64,000 nucleotides of DNA from Caenibius tardaugens NBRC 16725 (GTDB taxonomy: Bacteria > Pseudomonadota > Alphaproteobacteria > Sphingomonadales > Sphingomonadaceae), in contig NZ_CP034179.1 in the NCBI RefSeq assembly GCF_003860345.1, positions 1,116,001 to 1,180,000 of the forward strand, read 5' to 3'. Under the pieces are notes generated by a model. The model had not been told where the DNA came from and did not search any database. It was given only the letters and a program-made list of their open reading frames with translations. The stretch's first letter is position 1; every line of letters starts with the position of its first letter. Position numbers and translations under genes: made by a program. Positions 63,228 through 64,000 of this stretch are shown in pieces.

Positions 63228-64000
63228 TGCCTGCCGCAAAACGTGCAGCATAGTCCGCGATCTGCCGCTGCGTCACGGCCCGCGCATCGCCGCCCGAACC
63301 CACCGCCTTGTGCCATGCCACAATCCAGGCAAGCGCCTGATCGAGCGTCAATACTGGCTGCCAGCCCAGCGCGGCACGCGCTTTTGCACAATCGAGCCGG
63401 AGCAAGCCTGCCTCGTGCGGACGCGGGCCGGTATCGGCCATGGCCGCCGCCGCATTGCCCCCCAGGCCGCGCGCAACCGTGCAACAATCCACGACACGGC
63501 GCGCGCATCGTCGTCCGCCGGGCCGAAGTTCCATGCATCGGCAAACACGCGTTCGCCCGCGATCAGCCGTTCGGCAATCATCAGATAGCCGCCCAGCGCC
63601 TCCAGCACATGCTGCCACGGCCGCACCGCATCCGGCGCCCGGATCAGTGGCGCGTCGCCTGCTTCGAAGGCGCGAATGAGATCGGGGATCAGGCGATCCG
63701 CCGCCCAGTCCCCACCACCTATGACATTGCCCGCCCGCACTGTGGCCAGCAGCGGCCCATCGGCGAAGAACGACTTGCGCCACGCGGATGCGACCAGCTC
63801 CGCACAGCCCTTGCTGCTGCTGTAGGGATCATGCCCGCCCATCGGATCGCTTTCGCGATAGGGCCAGACCCATTCCCGGTTTTCATAACATTTGTCGCTG
63901 GTGACGCATACGATCGCTTTCACGCCGGGCACATTCCGCGCCGCTTCCAGCAGATGCACCGTCCCCATGACATTGGTTGCGTAAGTTTCGACAGGGTCCG
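63211..64000 (-). pseudogene. rfbG: CDP-glucose 4,6-dehydratase, 5' end outside window, frameshifted
   Basis: The sequence reads from the window end to 63211 on the minus strand. The first part gives TSDKCYENREWVWPY, YSSSKGCAE (Tyr-x3-Lys), GNVIGGGDWAADRLIPD and WNFGPADDDARAVSW, all typical of RfbG/DdhB. In the C6 run at 63458-63463 the frame shifts by one base; the end then reads PHEAGLLRLDCAKARAALGW. One added base restores the frame. The enzyme starts CDP-3,6-dideoxyhexose synthesis. It may be intact in the cell if the base call is wrong. Confidence 0.75.

Noticed and set aside
1-64000. tRNA, rRNA, CRISPR arrays, insertion sequences, integrases
   Set aside because: I looked for cloverleaf-like sequences, spaced repeats, transposase-like frames and terminal repeats, and saw none that I could support.

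Overview
The window is a high-GC chromosomal segment of an alphaproteobacterium, most probably a sphingomonad of the Novosphingobium/Sphingobium type. That placement is inferred from three TonB-dependent receptors, several aromatic or xenobiotic degradation modules, a complete Flp/Tad pilus locus in the CpaABCEF order, many ATGA/GTGA start-stop overlaps, and a polysaccharide export locus. Nothing in the window fixes the species. No rRNA, tRNA, CRISPR array, insertion sequence or phage gene was seen.

Layout. 0-1.2 kb: the 3' end of a SulP anion transporter coupled to a ParB-like protein. 1.3-1.6 kb: a small exported basic protein. 1.8-10.8 kb: a TonB receptor, then a minus-strand catabolic operon (P450, luciferase-like oxidoreductase, acyl-CoA ligase, SDR, VOC protein), with a divergent [3Fe-4S]-type ferredoxin and TetR regulator. 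10.8-22.3 kb: a thirteen-gene minus-strand Flp/Tad pilus operon from flp to cpaA. 22.7-25.4 kb: small membrane proteins, a PilZ-HTH fusion and a secreted M23 peptidase. 25.4-28.7 kb: an epoxide hydrolase and a ferritin-like hydrolase, with a divergent AraC regulator and an SDR remnant. 28.9-34.6 kb: a LysR regulator facing a leucine-catabolism operon (isovaleryl-CoA dehydrogenase, methylcrotonyl-CoA carboxylase beta and alpha).

35.1-48.0 kb is the most unusual part. It holds an AraC regulator, an NTF2-like protein, an acyl-CoA-dehydrogenase-fold flavin monooxygenase, an acyl-CoA ligase, a homologue of the pyridine-ring dioxygenase NicX (M29 fold), and an alpha/beta hydrolase resembling the deformylase NicD. 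These are followed by a TonB receptor, a second AraC regulator and a three-gene Rieske oxygenase of the salicylate-hydroxylase/anthranilate-dioxygenase type. Read together they look like a pathway for an aromatic or N-heteroaromatic acid; the substrate is inference.

48.1-52.1 kb is a FecI-FecR-TonB receptor surface-signalling unit, followed by a second M23 peptidase. 53.1-64 kb is a polysaccharide locus: aldolase-like protein, inositol-monophosphatase-like protein, SLBB export protein, Wzz-like protein, GtrB-type glycosyltransferase, a GT-C-like membrane protein, an SDR epimerase, a ThDP enzyme, GtrA, and a convergent CDP-glucose 4,6-dehydratase cut by the window edge. Two genes here are broken by single-base shifts in runs of five or six G/C, which may be sequence errors.
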